Shown: positions 48,432 to 58,308, numbered from the stretch's first letter. The stretch: 64,000 nucleotides of DNA from Cutibacterium sp. (GCF_030525615.1 NZ_JAUNEJ010000002.1:186001-250000); one strand, 5' to 3'. Notes: generated from the letters alone by a model not told the origin. Numbers and translations are program-made.

Positions 48432-48701
48432 GGCGGCATTATCCCACGATGTTCCGCAACCCCAACAACAACCCCAACAGTCCTGCCTTGCAACCTCACA
48501 CTCATAGGTCAGCCGTCCACATCCTCGGAAACCCCGCCGACCCATGCCTCCCCACAGTCATGGGTCACCGTCATCGTGAAGCCCCGGGCGTGGCAGATGG
48601 GTACAAAACCGGGGCTGCCGTCACCGATGGGGAACACAGGAGGCCGTTCTCGCGTTATTACCACTGACCGACCCGCGATCACTGATTCGCTAGGAGGACC
48701 C

Positions 48702-49523
48702 ATGGGCGTTCCCACCATCACTCTCAATGACGCAGTTACCATCCCGCAGCTCGGCTTCGGCACCTGGCAGGTTCCCGCCGACGAAGCCGAAAAAGCTGTC
48801 AGCACCGCTTTGGAGGCAGGGTTCCGTCACATCGACACCGCTGCGATCTACGGCAACGAGGAAGGTGTGGGCCGTGCGCTCGCGACCTCTGGCATAGACC
48901 GCAAGGACCTCTTCGTCACTACCAAACTGTGGAATGACGCTCACCACGCCGACGACGCCCGCAAGGCCATCGAGACCAGCCTGTCGAAGCTGGGACTCGA
49001 CCACGTGGACCTCTACCTCATCCACTGGCCGGCAAAAGTCAAGTACGGTGACGCCTACATCGAGGCCTGGAACGCCCTGCAGGAGTTCAAGTCTGAAGGG
49101 CTGACCCGCTCCATCGGCGTCTCCAACTTCAAGACCGAGCACCTTGACGCCATCGAGGGAGCCACCCCGAGCGTCGACCAGATAGAGATGCACCCCTCGT
49201 TCAATCAGGCCACCTTCCGCAAGGTATTGGCCGACCGTGGCATCCATCCGGAGGCCTGGAGTCCGCTGGGCCAGTCGAAGGACCTCGACAACCCAGTACT
49301 CGCCGACATCGCTGCAGCAACCGGGAAGACCCCGGCCCAAGTCGTCATCCGCTGGCACCTGCAAATCGGCAACATCGTCTTTCCGAAGTCAGTGACCCCA
49401 TCGCGCATTATCGAAAACTTCGACGTCTTCGACTTTGAGCTATCTGATGAGCAGATCGCCGCTATTGACGGTCTCGATCACGGCAACCGCATTGGCGGGG
49501 ACCCTGCTACTGCCGACTTCTGA
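48702..49523 (+). CDS. Aldo/keto reductase
   Basis: A 273-residue NADPH-dependent TIM-barrel oxidoreductase. The catalytic tetrad is visible as Asp and Tyr in FRHIDTAAIYGNE (about residue 45-55), Lys in VTTKLWN (about 77) and His in YLIHWP (about 110). The cofactor-binding motif PKSVTPSRIIENF is near residue 232. It belongs to the AKR5 group often named 2,5-diketo-D-gluconate reductase, but the substrate cannot be told. ATG 48702 follows AGGAGGA. The gene is divergent from argS. Confidence 0.92.
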   Translation: MGVPTITLNDAVTIPQLGFGTWQVPADEAEKAVSTALEAGFRHIDTAAIYGNEEGVGRALATSGIDRKDLFVTTKLWNDAHHADDARKAIETSLSKLGLDHVDLYLIHWPAKVKYGDAYIEAWNALQEFKSEGLTRSIGVSNFKTEHLDAIEGATPSVDQIEMHPSFNQATFRKVLADRGIHPEAWSPLGQSKDLDNPVLADIAAATGKTPAQVVIRWHLQIGNIVFPKSVTPSRIIENFDVFDFELSDEQIAAIDGLDHGNRIGGDPATADF

Positions 49524-49627
49524 TCGCAATACCACGACGCGGGGGATGATCCACTCTCCCGCGTCGTTGATGGTCTTTACAGTGATGGTCTGCGCGTTGA
49601 TGGTCTACACAGAGTGGGGATTCTTCG

Positions 49628-50290
49628 TCAGGACCCCTTGAGTGCTTTCGTCACGCCGTCGTCGGGCTTGCCCAAGATCGGGTCGCGCTGGGAAACCACA
49701 TCCATCACCATCTTTCCCCGTGCCCCGAACTCACGAATCCAACCTTTCCACCACACCTCGTCGCGGTGTTGCGATCGGTCCGGAGAACCGGTGGCGTCCA
49801 GACCAGTCATTCGACACGTCGCAACGGTACGAATCTCGTGGTAGTCCTGGGTCACCATGATGGCCTGGTCGACTCCGAAGATCCGTCGAGCCCGAACGCA
49901 GGTGTCGTAGGTGTCAAGGCCGGCGGGGTCCTCGACGATTCTCCCGGCTGGAACTCCCCTGCGGATGAGGTACCTCTTCATCGCTTTGGGTTCGTTGTAA
50001 TGGATTTCCCGGTTGTCTCCCGACACCAGGATGACCTTCGTTTTGCCCGTGCGGTAGAGGTTCGCTGCGACGTCGAGACGTCCTCGCAGATAAGCCGACG
50101 GTTGGCCGGAGGGCAGCACCTGCGCACCGAGCACGATCGTGACATCGCGATCTGGGGCAGAATCGACGTCGTGAATCCTGCCGTATGACAGCGCTCCAGC
50201 CAACGCCCAAGGCCCCAACAGCACGATCAGGACAACGCCACATAACAGCGCAATCATGGTGCGAATTGGGTGGCGACGGCGCGAACTCAC
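49628..50290 (-). CDS. SanA/YdcF-family (DUF218) membrane protein
   Basis: A 220-residue protein with one N-terminal helix (about residues 10-32) and an external DUF218 domain that keeps VIVLGAQVL-like strand (TIVLGAQVLPSG), the segment VILVSGDNREIHYNEP and the motif LDTYDTCVRARRIFG. SanA/YdcF proteins act in the envelope, near murein or vancomycin tolerance, with unknown reaction. The GTG at 50290 is the likely start. Neighbours are the aldo/keto reductase (convergent) and a small membrane peptide gene upstream. Confidence 0.82.
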   Translation of the reverse strand: MSSRRRHPIRTMIALLCGVVLIVLLGPWALAGALSYGRIHDVDSAPDRDVTIVLGAQVLPSGQPSAYLRGRLDVAANLYRTGKTKVILVSGDNREIHYNEPKAMKRYLIRRGVPAGRIVEDPAGLDTYDTCVRARRIFGVDQAIMVTQDYHEIRTVATCRMTGLDATGSPDRSQHRDEVWWKGWIREFGARGKMVMDVVSQRDPILGKPDDGVTKALKGS

Positions 50291-50394
50291 GTCCCCACTC
50301 TATAGGCCACTTTTACACCCCCGGTCACCGATGACTGCGGTGATGTCTACACCACCTCATCACCTCAGCGTCCCGGCGTCGGATCTGGCCATTC

Positions 50395-50532
50395 TCAGCG
50401 ACCGTGTTTATTCACTTTCTGAAGAATTGCCACTACCATGCCGATAATCACCACGAGGATGACGACTGCGACGATCAGTATCGAGATAATCCACGACTCA
50501 CTCGACATCAGTACCGTACCCATGTATTTCAT
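50395..50532 (-). CDS. Small single-pass membrane protein, 45 aa
   Basis: A minus-strand frame from ATG 50532 to TGA 50395 encodes one hydrophobic helix (about residues 14-37; core SWIISILIVAVVILVVIIG) with a short polar N-terminus and a basic end (QKVNKHGR). Two further in-frame ATGs at 50523 and 50508 could be the start. Ribosome binding sites are weak. Such one-helix proteins are common in actinobacteria as regulators of membrane complexes or as toxins; there is no sign here of which. The same region on the plus strand does not read as protein. Confidence 0.5.
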   Translation of the reverse strand: MKYMGTVLMSSESWIISILIVAVVILVVIIGMVVAILQKVNKHGR

Positions 50533-50591
50533 CTTATTTCCGAAGCTGGGATGAATTCCTCAGTACAAAAGTACAGATGTCTGATTTGCGC

Positions 50592-50629
50592 GGTGGTGCT
50601 TGGCAGCACCATTGCCACCAAGCACCACC
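50592..50629 (-). promoter_or_regulatory. Perfect 12-bp inverted repeat beside the pgi stop
   Basis: GGTGGTGCTTGG and CCAAGCACCACC flank a 14-base loop, 8 bp after the end of pgi. It is most likely the pgi terminator, without a T-run. Confidence 0.6.
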
Positions 50630-50636
50630 CTCATTG

Positions 50637-52319
50637 TCATCGACGGTGCTCGCGATACCACGTCACCAGTGAGGCGGTCGACGAATCCTGCGATTCCAGC
50701 GCTTTGTCGTCCCCGCTCACCGCAGGGGCGATTTGCAGGGCGAGTTTCTTACCCAGCTCGACGCCCCATTGGTCGAAGGAATCGATACCCCATACAGCAC
50801 CCTGCACAAACGTGATGTGTTCGTAGAGGGCAATAAGTTCGCCAAGAACCTTCGGGGACAGCTCGGAAGCCATGATCGAGGTTGTCGGCTTGTCACCGGG
50901 GAACACCCGGGCCGGGACGATGGCCTCATCAGTGCCCTCGGCCCGCACCTCGTCTTCAGTCTTGCCAAAAGCCAGCGCAGCCGTCTGGGCAAAGAAGTTA
51001 CTCAAGAACAGCTCATGAACGTCGGTCTCACCGTCCTTAGTCGGATGGGCCGGGTTGGCCACCGCGATGAAGTCAGCGGGGATAAGGCGAGTGCCCTGGT
51101 GAATGAGCTGGTAGAACGCGTGCTGGCCGTTGGTGCCCGGCTCACCCCAGAAGATCTCACCGGTGTCGGTAGTGACAGCCGAACCGTCCCAGCGCACCGA
51201 CTTGCCATTCGACTCCATCGTCAGCTGCTGCAGATAGGCCGGGAAACGGTGTAGATACTGGGCATACGGCAGCACCGCGTGAGAGTGAGCCTTCCAGAAG
51301 TTGACATACCAGATATTCAGCATTCCCATAAGAAGTGGGACATTCTGGCCCGGAGCGGCTGTGGCGAAATGCTCGTCGACGGCGTGGAAACCAGCCAGGA
51401 ATTCCTCGAATCCTTTCGGGCCAATAGCTACGGCCAGTGAGGTGCCGACGGCCGAGTCAACCGAATAACGACCCCCAACCCAGCTCCAGAATCCAAAGGC
51501 GTTAACCGGGTCAATACCAAATTCCTCAACTTTGTCCAGAGCGGTCGAGACGGCAACAAAGTGCTTTGCGACGGCTGCGCGACGAGCCTCCTCGGTGTCC
51601 TCGATAGCCCCAGCCGAGACCAAGCCGTCAAGCAGCCAGGCACGCACACACCGGGCGTTGGTGAGGGTTTCCAGGGTCGTGAACGTCTTGGAGGCGATGA
51701 TGACCAGGGTGGTCTCGGGGTCGAGATCAGCGGTCTTGACGGCAGCGTCCGTCGGGTCGATGTTGGAGATGAACCGGCACTCCAGGCCCTCCTTGACGTA
51801 AGGCTTGAGAGCTTCATAGGCCATCACGGGGCCAAGGTCGGAGCCACCGATACCCACATTGATGACGGTGCGAATCGGCTTGCCTGTGACTCCCGTCCAC
51901 TCTCCAGAGCGGACCTTGTCGGCAAAGGCATACACCTTCTTGAGCACTTCGTGGACGTCGGCGACGGCGTCCTGCCCGTCAACGGTGAGAGAGTCGGACG
52001 CGGGTCGGCGCAACGCAGTATGGAGAACAGCACGATCCTCAGTGACGTTGATGTGCTCACCGGAATACATGGCGTCGCGGCGTTCGGCGACTTTGGTCTC
52101 ATCGGCAAGCTCCAGCAGGGCGTCACGGATCTCGTCGGTGAGGAGGTTCTTGGACAGGTCGACGTGCAGGTCAGCGACGTCGAGGGTGTACCGGTCGGCA
52201 CGCTTGGGGTCCGCGTCAAACAAGCGGCGCAACTTGTGCGGTCCGTCAGCGAAAGCCGACTTCAGATCAGTGAGCTTTGCCCACGCGGGGGTCTTCGTAG
52301 CATCAATGGGAATCTGCAT
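50637..52319 (-). CDS. pgi: Glucose-6-phosphate isomerase
   Basis: A 560-residue enzyme that interconverts glucose 6-phosphate and fructose 6-phosphate. Family signatures are present: [18 protein letters not shown] (about 150-167), the second signature [16 protein letters not shown] (about 270), the catalytic glutamate in [18 protein letters not shown] (about 390) and the C-terminal [22 protein letters not shown] segment [14 protein letters not shown]. Length is normal for the long bacterial form. It is a single gene on the minus strand, flanked by a hairpin and by a divergent surface-protein gene. Confidence 0.96.
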   Translation of the reverse strand: MQIPIDATKTPAWAKLTDLKSAFADGPHKLRRLFDADPKRADRYTLDVADLHVDLSKNLLTDEIRDALLELADETKVAERRDAMYSGEHINVTEDRAVLHTALRRPASDSLTVDGQDAVADVHEVLKKVYAFADKVRSGEWTGVTGKPIRTVINVGIGGSDLGPVMAYEALKPYVKEGLECRFISNIDPTDAAVKTADLDPETTLVIIASKTFTTLETLTNARCVRAWLLDGLVSAGAIEDTEEARRAAVAKHFVAVSTALDKVEEFGIDPVNAFGFWSWVGGRYSVDSAVGTSLAVAIGPKGFEEFLAGFHAVDEHFATAAPGQNVPLLMGMLNIWYVNFWKAHSHAVLPYAQYLHRFPAYLQQLTMESNGKSVRWDGSAVTTDTGEIFWGEPGTNGQHAFYQLIHQGTRLIPADFIAVANPAHPTKDGETDVHELFLSNFFAQTAALAFGKTEDEVRAEGTDEAIVPARVFPGDKPTTSIMASELSPKVLGELIALYEHITFVQGAVWGIDSFDQWGVELGKKLALQIAPAVSGDDKALESQDSSTASLVTWYREHRR

Positions 52320-52415
52320 ACTCCCAGCCTAGGAGATGGGGTGAACGTGTTGACACCGACACCATGATGAGGGAATTTCCCCTATCATGTTCGCGATCGA
52401 CGAAAAGGAGGACCC

Positions 52416-53516
52416 GTGGCCGCGAAATATCGCCGGGCTCTGGCCCTGATGTCGGTTCTCGTCGTCTCTGCTGCGTCGATGCTAACCGCGTCATTGTGCT
52501 CAGTCCAGACGCCCTGGTCGGCGTCAACGGCCTATGCCGCCCCTCCGGGTGCGACTCCTCCTGGCAGCCTTTCGATGAATGCAACCGTCGACGGCGCGGG
52601 CACCATACAGGCCAGGGGAACCTTGAAAACCCAGACCGGACAAGCGGTTTCGGGAGCTCGGATCAATCTGGCGGTCGATGGCACACATCTTGCCGTCGCA
52701 ACGACGAACAACACTGGCGCGTGGACCAGCACCTTCCGGTTACCGGCCTCAATCCATGGCGGCAGCCATGACCTGTCAGCAACATTTGATGGCGCTGCTG
52801 GGGTTGGCGCTGCCTCATCGAGAGGTAGTTTCAGCCTCGCCCCGCAGACCACCGTCGTGACGGCGACCGCGAAACCAGCAACCGCAACCCCGGGGACTCT
52901 GTTGAACGTCACCGGGACGGTGAGCCTTTCAAACCGTCAAGCCGTCACTGACAGCGAGGTGACGATTCTTCTTGGCAATGACGGCCATGCTGCTCTCACC
53001 GCTCCCATCGACTCGCGAGGCAATTACCAGGCCGCGGTCCAGGTGCCATCGGACGCCCCCGACGGCCCTTTCACCGTGACGGTCCAGCTCGTCGATTCCC
53101 GATACGCAACGTCTCAGAAAACCGTGACGGTGCAGGTGAAGTCAGCGACGCCGACTCCTACCCCAACCCCTACTCCTACCCCCACACCAACGTCTGCAAC
53201 CCCAACCCCATCGTCGACACCGACACCTACTCCTGACACTACGGATGACGAGTCCAGAGACGGTCGGATACCGCAGACCTCAACCACCCCGGTACCGGTA
53301 CCGCAACGCAGCCTGCTGGAGTCCTTCGGCGGAAGCACGCCGCTGCTGATCTTCGTGGTGGTTGTCGGCGTTCTGGTGCTCGGGGTACTCATCGGGCCAA
53401 TGACCCATCACCACGACAAGCGGAACGCAGGTCACCCGGGCGACGACCATCACGCGGATGGCGACGACAACGCTGGTTCCCTCTTCGATGACTGGGATCA
53501 CTCGGACCAAAGCTGA
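52416..53516 (+). CDS. Secreted membrane-anchored surface protein with a PT-repeat stalk
   Basis: A 366-residue exported protein. A signal peptide (residues 1-42) is followed by two Ig-like/CarboxypepD-reg-type beta domains (about 50-130 and 145-240, with ITLAVDG- and TDSEVTILLGN-like strands), then a stalk of PT and PS repeats (about 245-280), a membrane helix (LLIFVVVVGVLVLGVLIGP) and a long Asp/His-rich cytosolic tail. There is no LPxTG motif. The PT run is encoded by near-repeats of CCTACTCC/CCAACCCC, so its length may change by slippage, as reported for PT-repeat adhesins of Cutibacterium. The GTG start has AAAGGAGGA. Confidence 0.75.
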   Translation: MAAKYRRALALMSVLVVSAASMLTASLCSVQTPWSASTAYAAPPGATPPGSLSMNATVDGAGTIQARGTLKTQTGQAVSGARINLAVDGTHLAVATTNNTGAWTSTFRLPASIHGGSHDLSATFDGAAGVGAASSRGSFSLAPQTTVVTATAKPATATPGTLLNVTGTVSLSNRQAVTDSEVTILLGNDGHAALTAPIDSRGNYQAAVQVPSDAPDGPFTVTVQLVDSRYATSQKTVTVQVKSATPTPTPTPTPTPTPTSATPTPSSTPTPTPDTTDDESRDGRIPQTSTTPVPVPQRSLLESFGGSTPLLIFVVVVGVLVLGVLIGPMTHHHDKRNAGHPGDDHHADGDDNAGSLFDDWDHSDQS

Positions 53517-53548
53517 GGATGCAGCCACCTGAGGACGCAGGAACTAGC

Positions 53549-54226
53549 TCAGGCGTCGGCGTCGACAACGACCTGCAGGACTGAACGGCAACGCTCTCGC
53601 AGCGCCGAGATGACTCCGTCCTGGCACGCATCCCCGACGAGCACGTCGTCCAGGCAAACCGCCAGAGCACCAGCTGCCAGCCAGCGACGCAGCGCATAGG
53701 AACCGACGCCGCCGCGTGGAATGAGGACAGCTCCAGGTGCCATCCGGGTGAGGATTTCGCCATAACTGGCTGAACCCATGTCAGCTGGAGCGACCTGTAC
53801 TGCGTCGACACCGGCACCCCAGGCAGCGCGGACCTCGGCAGGCGTCAGTGCGTCGGGGGCGGCAGGAATACCGGCCTCCCGTAGGGCTGTAAGAAGATCA
53901 GGAGTAGCGGCAACCGGGAGGGCGAAGGCGACCTTGTCGTCGACAAGACCTTCCACGTCGTCGACGGTCATGACCCCGTGAACGCCGATAACAGCACGCC
54001 GACGGTAGATCTTCAGCACCTCGCGCCGCCGGTCGACGTCGGCAGCAGGAAGGGTGAAGACGCGGACCTTTTCCTGGATCATGGTCTCGATTGGAGCCAT
54101 GAGATCCGACGACGGGACGTCCGGAAGAACAGCGATGATCTTGGATGACACCACCTCGTCGGGGAAAACCAGTCGTCCATCGGTGGGGGCGTCGATGGAA
54201 CCAGACTCGTCAACCTCTGCGCTCAT
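53549..54226 (-). CDS. KDPG aldolase-like protein without the Schiff-base lysine
   Basis: A 225-residue protein with the TIM-barrel layout of the KDPG/KHG aldolase (Eda) family: KIIAVLPDVPSSDLMAPIETM, VIGVHGVMTVDDVEGLVDDKV, GIPAAPDALTPAEVRAAWGAGVDAV and RGGVGSYALRRWLAAGALAV. The site where Eda has lysine (KFFPA-type) reads VQVAPAD, that is glutamine, and the usual EVTLR glutamate is replaced (VRVFTLP). The classical aldolase reaction is therefore unlikely; another carbonyl reaction or a binding role is possible. The ATG at 54226 was chosen over longer frames that cross the upstream gene. Confidence 0.72.
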   Translation of the reverse strand: MSAEVDESGSIDAPTDGRLVFPDEVVSSKIIAVLPDVPSSDLMAPIETMIQEKVRVFTLPAADVDRRREVLKIYRRRAVIGVHGVMTVDDVEGLVDDKVAFALPVAATPDLLTALREAGIPAAPDALTPAEVRAAWGAGVDAVQVAPADMGSASYGEILTRMAPGAVLIPRGGVGSYALRRWLAAGALAVCLDDVLVGDACQDGVISALRERCRSVLQVVVDADA

Positions 54227-54394
54227 GCACCACATCATGCCCCATCGAGGCGTTGGAGTCAGATGGCCCGCCCCGAGGAGGTGACACGTCGACGTTTTGC
54301 CTCGCAAACATGGAATAGTCCGACTTTGCCTCGTGTTGCTCTGTATGTACGCCGGTGGCCGACGCGTGGCCACCCCGAACAAAGGAGATTTCAC

Positions 54395-54925
54395 ATGGCT
54401 GACACTGTGAACGTTCCGACCCCCGCCGGACAGACCACCACCAAACTTGAGAACGCCGAGTCTGGTTTCAAGGCGTCCGAGACCCTCGCTGCGAACCTTC
54501 AAAAAGTTCTCGTCGATTTCATCGCGCTGGAATTGGCCGGCAAGCACGCTCACTGGAACATCGTCGGCCCGAACTTCCGTGATCTCCACCTGAATCTCGA
54601 CGAGGTCGTCGCCGTGGCCCGCGCGGGTGCTGACGAGATTGCCGAGCGTATGCGCGCCCTCCACGCTTCCCCGGACGGTCGTCCTGCCGTCGTCGCAGCC
54701 ACCACTTCTCTGCCAGAATCCCCACAAGGAGAAGTCCTGACCCACGACGCCATCAAGGTCATCACTGCCTCCATCGAGGCTGTCACCGGGACGATGCGTG
54801 AGGTTCACGACCAGATTGACGAGGAGGACCCGACCTCCGCCGACATCCTGCACGGTTTCATTCAGCAGCTCGAACAGCAGGCTTGGTTCATCAGCGCCGA
54901 GACCCGTACTCCGACCGCGCGTTGA
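54395..54925 (+). CDS. dps: Dps-family DNA-binding ferritin-like protein
   Basis: A 176-residue protein of the Dps/ferritin fold. The inter-subunit ferroxidase site is visible as LAGKHAHWNIVGPNFRDLHLNLDE (His and Asp/Glu ligands, about residues 48-70). The first 25 residues are a flexible tail that in some Dps proteins contacts DNA. Members store iron and detoxify peroxide by assembling into a 12-subunit shell. ATG 54395 follows AAAGGAGA. Iron or oxidative-stress control of its promoter is likely in view of the family, but no clear box was identified. Confidence 0.9.
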   Translation: MADTVNVPTPAGQTTTKLENAESGFKASETLAANLQKVLVDFIALELAGKHAHWNIVGPNFRDLHLNLDEVVAVARAGADEIAERMRALHASPDGRPAVVAATTSLPESPQGEVLTHDAIKVITASIEAVTGTMREVHDQIDEEDPTSADILHGFIQQLEQQAWFISAETRTPTAR

Positions 54926-55125
54926 TTCCTAGGGTGCCCGGTTGGTCTGTTGCGATACCTAGCCCCTACCTGCGCCAGGTCTGTGCAATTGGAAACGGCA
55001 CCGGAGGGCGAACTGACCGGGCACCACGCCGCCCCACAGGCACCGGCCCTCAGAAAGCACGACGCCCGTCCGAACCCACCACTAGATTGGAACCCGTTCT
55101 GCCCGCCCCAATCTGAGGAGACACC

Positions 55126-57717
55126 GTGCGCCTGGCCGAAGCCCTTGACGACATGGTCGACGGCCGCGCCCCCGTCACCACCGACCGCGGGGAGCGCGGA
55201 CAGGGCTGGGACTCCCCTGGTGCCCGTCCCCTCGATGCCGACATGGCCTTGGACCACATCGAGCGAGCCGTCGCTCATGACGGCATCTCCATGTATGAAC
55301 ACCAGGAGGAGGCGATACTGGAGATCTTGTCGGGCAATCACGTCATCGTCACCACCCCGACCGGGTCTGGGAAATCCCTCATCGCTACCGCAGCCCATTT
55401 TTCATGTGTGGCCGCAGGCGGACGTTCCTACTACACCGCTCCTATCAAAGCTCTTGTCAGCGAGAAGTTCTTCAGCCTCTGTGAGACCTTCGGAGCAGCC
55501 AATGTCGGCATGGTCACCGGCGACGCGTCCGTCAATTCCAACGCTCCCATCATCTGCTGCACCGCCGAGATCCTCGCCAATATCGCCTTACGCGAGGGGA
55601 GGCACGCCAACGTCGACCAGATCGTCATGGACGAGTTCCACTTCATTGGAGACCCCGACCGAGGCTGGGCATGGCAGGTGCCGCTGTCCGAGCTTCCGCA
55701 GGCCCAGCAGATCATCATGAGCGCCACCCTTGGTGACGTCAGCGATCTGTCCGAGGGGTTGACGAATACCACCGGACGCCCCACCAGCGTCATCAGCGGC
55801 GTCGTCAGGCCAGTGCCGCTGCAATATTCCTGGTCAATGAAACCCGACCACGAGGCTATCGAGGAGCTGGTAGCCGCACAGAAAGCCCCGGTTTACATCG
55901 TCCACCCTTCTCAGAAACAGGCGCTGGAACGCGCCCAATCTATGACGTCGATGAAACTCGTCAGCACCGAGGAGCGTCACGCCATCGCTGCCGAGATCGC
56001 GGACTTCCGCTTTGCCAAAGGATTCGGTTCCACGGTACGGAAGTTCATCACCGCCGGTATTGGCGTCCATCACGCCGGAATGCTCCCCAAATATCGGCGG
56101 CTCGTCGAGACTCTCGCGCAACAGGGCAAGCTCAAGGTCATCTGCGGCACTGACACCCTCGGGGTCGGTATCAATGTGCCGATCCGTACCGTCATGTTCA
56201 CCTCACTGACGAAATTCGACGGCCGCCGGACACGAGTTCTGAAGTCTCGTGAGTTTCACCAAATAGCGGGACGTGCTGGCCGCGCCGGATTCGACACCGT
56301 TGGCTATGTCGTCGCCCAGGCACCCGAGCACGTCATCGCCAACGAAAAAGCCCTGGCCAAGGCAGGGGACGATCCCAAGAAGAGGCGCAAGGTACAGCGT
56401 CATAAACCCCCGGAGGGGTTCGTCAACTACTCTGAGGAGACCTTCACCAAACTCATCGAGTCCACCCCGGAGACCCTGCACGCCCGGATGAAGATCACCG
56501 AGGCCATGCTGCTCAACCTGCTACAACGCGACGAAGACACCGCCCGGGCCGTACAACATCTCGTCGACTCCGCCACCCCAATCATGGCCGAACGTCGTCG
56601 TCTCTACCGCCGCGCGGTTCAGATCGGCCTATCACTGCTGCGCTCCGAAGTCGTCCACCGCCTCGACAAGCCGACCCCTGGTGGCCGCAAGTTCGCCATG
56701 AACGAGGCCTTGCAGGACGATTTCGCCCTCAACCAACCGCTGTCAGCCTTCGCCAGCGAGGCCGTCGCAACCCTGGACCCGGAGTCCCCCACCCACGCCC
56801 TCGACGTCGTGAGCGTCATCGAAGCCACCCTCGACAATCCCATGACCGTTCTCATCGCCCAGCAGCACGCGGCTCGGGGCGAAGCCATCGCGCAGATGAA
56901 GGAGGACGGCTACGACTACGAGGACCGCATGGCCGCCGTGGAGGACATCGAGTGGCCCCGGCCTCTCGAAGAAACCCTCAATGCCTTGTTCGAGGTTTTC
57001 GCACCGAGCCACCCCTGGATTCCCGCCGACGCCTTGCAGCCCAAGTCAATAGTGCGCGACATGTATGAACGTGCCATGACTTTCGGCGAGTTCTGCGCCC
57101 ATTACAAGGTGCAGCGCAGCGAGGGTCTGGTGCTGCGCTATCTGACCGACGCTTACCGGGCGCTGCGTCAAACAGTCCCCGAGTCCGAACGCACCGAGGA
57201 CCTTGCGGACGTCATCTCCTGGCTGGGCGAGGTTGTCCGCTCCACCGACTCCTCCCTCATTGACGAGTGGGAAGAACTCACCCATCCGGTCGATGAGGAG
57301 CCTGATGAGGTCCGCCCGGTACGCACCTTCACCTCCAACCAGCGAGCCTTCACCGTCATGGTGCGCAATGCCATGTTCCGCAAGGTTATCTTGGCTGCCG
57401 ACGACGACTTCGAGGCCCTAGGACATCTTGAACCTGACGGTTCTGCCATGACAACCAAGATCTGGGAGGACACCCTGGGCGACTACTGGGACGAACACGA
57501 CGAGATCAACGATGGTCCTGACGCCCGCTCCCCGAGTCTGTTCATGATCGAGAAGGAGTCGGGACGACGCAACAGCCGTATCTGGCTCGTTCGTCAGATC
57601 ATCGACGACCCAGCCGGAAATCACGACTGGTCGATCACCGCAACCGTCGACCTCGACGAATGTGACGAGGCCGAGGACCTGGTGCTGCGGACGAGGGCTT
57701 TCAGCAGGCTCGACTAA
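55126..57717 (+). CDS. Ski2/HelY-like superfamily II helicase with DUF3516
   Basis: An 863-residue ATP-dependent RNA/DNA helicase. Helicase motifs are Walker A TPTGSGKSL (about 76), DEFH box VMDEFHFIGD (about 170), SAT motif MSATLGD (about 200), motif V DTLGVGINVPIR and motif VI QIAGRAGRAG (about 380). The C-terminal half (about 500-850) is the DUF3516 domain typical of actinobacteria. Role: RNA or replication-related unwinding, not defined. The GTG at 55126 has GAGGAGA upstream. The gene is alone, 200 bp after dps. Confidence 0.9.
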   Translation: MRLAEALDDMVDGRAPVTTDRGERGQGWDSPGARPLDADMALDHIERAVAHDGISMYEHQEEAILEILSGNHVIVTTPTGSGKSLIATAAHFSCVAAGGRSYYTAPIKALVSEKFFSLCETFGAANVGMVTGDASVNSNAPIICCTAEILANIALREGRHANVDQIVMDEFHFIGDPDRGWAWQVPLSELPQAQQIIMSATLGDVSDLSEGLTNTTGRPTSVISGVVRPVPLQYSWSMKPDHEAIEELVAAQKAPVYIVHPSQKQALERAQSMTSMKLVSTEERHAIAAEIADFRFAKGFGSTVRKFITAGIGVHHAGMLPKYRRLVETLAQQGKLKVICGTDTLGVGINVPIRTVMFTSLTKFDGRRTRVLKSREFHQIAGRAGRAGFDTVGYVVAQAPEHVIANEKALAKAGDDPKKRRKVQRHKPPEGFVNYSEETFTKLIESTPETLHARMKITEAMLLNLLQRDEDTARAVQHLVDSATPIMAERRRLYRRAVQIGLSLLRSEVVHRLDKPTPGGRKFAMNEALQDDFALNQPLSAFASEAVATLDPESPTHALDVVSVIEATLDNPMTVLIAQQHAARGEAIAQMKEDGYDYEDRMAAVEDIEWPRPLEETLNALFEVFAPSHPWIPADALQPKSIVRDMYERAMTFGEFCAHYKVQRSEGLVLRYLTDAYRALRQTVPESERTEDLADVISWLGEVVRSTDSSLIDEWEELTHPVDEEPDEVRPVRTFTSNQRAFTVMVRNAMFRKVILAADDDFEALGHLEPDGSAMTTKIWEDTLGDYWDEHDEINDGPDARSPSLFMIEKESGRRNSRIWLVRQIIDDPAGNHDWSITATVDLDECDEAEDLVLRTRAFSRLD

Positions 57718-57825
57718 CAGACTCGTCGCTCTGCCCGGGGCTTCCCCGCGCGCCACACACCCATGCCCTTCCGTTCGCGCAGCTGACTGGCATGATGGAC
57801 TCACGCCCAGGGAAAGGACACATCC

Positions 57826-58287
57826 ATGGAGATCACCAGCACGTCCATCAGTGACGGTCAACCGATCGACCTGACCTACGCCCACGCCGACGCAGGCGGC
57901 CAGAACGTCAGTCCCCAGTTGAGCTGGACACCCGGCCCGGAGGGCACCAAGTCCTACGCGATCACCATCTACGATCCTGACGCCCCCACCGGCTCCGGTT
58001 TCTGGCACTGGATTCTCGCCGACATCCCAGCCGACGTCACCTCCCTCGACGAAGGCGGCCCGCTTCCGGCCGGCGCGCGGGAGTGGACCAACGACTACCA
58101 GGAGGACGGCTACTCCGGCGCCTGCCCGCCACCTGGACCAGCCCACCGCTATATCCATACTGTCCATGCCATGCCCAGCGAACACCTAGACATTCCCGAC
58201 GACGCCGCAAACGTCCAGGTGCGCTTCGCCATTCACACCACTGAGCTGGATTCCGCGTCGATCACAGGGACTTTCCAGCAGCCCTGA
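57826..58287 (+). CDS. YbhB/YbcL-type PEBP (Raf kinase inhibitor-like) protein
   Basis: A 153-residue protein with the phosphatidylethanolamine-binding fold: NVSPQLSWTPGPEGTKSYAI, YDPDAPTGSGFWHWILADIPADV (ligand pocket with Asp-Pro-Asp and His-Trp) and the CR2-like GPPPG-like segment PPPGPAHRYIHTVHAM. The family binds anionic ligands; bacterial members have no settled function. The ATG at 57826 gives the expected N-terminus. A hairpin follows the stop codon. Confidence 0.9.
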   Translation: MEITSTSISDGQPIDLTYAHADAGGQNVSPQLSWTPGPEGTKSYAITIYDPDAPTGSGFWHWILADIPADVTSLDEGGPLPAGAREWTNDYQEDGYSGACPPPGPAHRYIHTVHAMPSEHLDIPDDAANVQVRFAIHTTELDSASITGTFQQP

Positions 58288-58308
58288 CCGACGACACCGA
58301 AACCGAAC

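Noticed and set aside
48509..48680. Minus-strand frame upstream of argS (protein-like end PVFPIGDGSPGFVPIC).
   Set aside because: It looks partly protein-like but has no ribosome binding site or clear start, and I could not separate it from chance; noted only here.
54227..54853. Extension of the aldolase-like gene to 434 codons.
   Set aside because: The added part overlaps the Dps gene on the other strand and has no family features.
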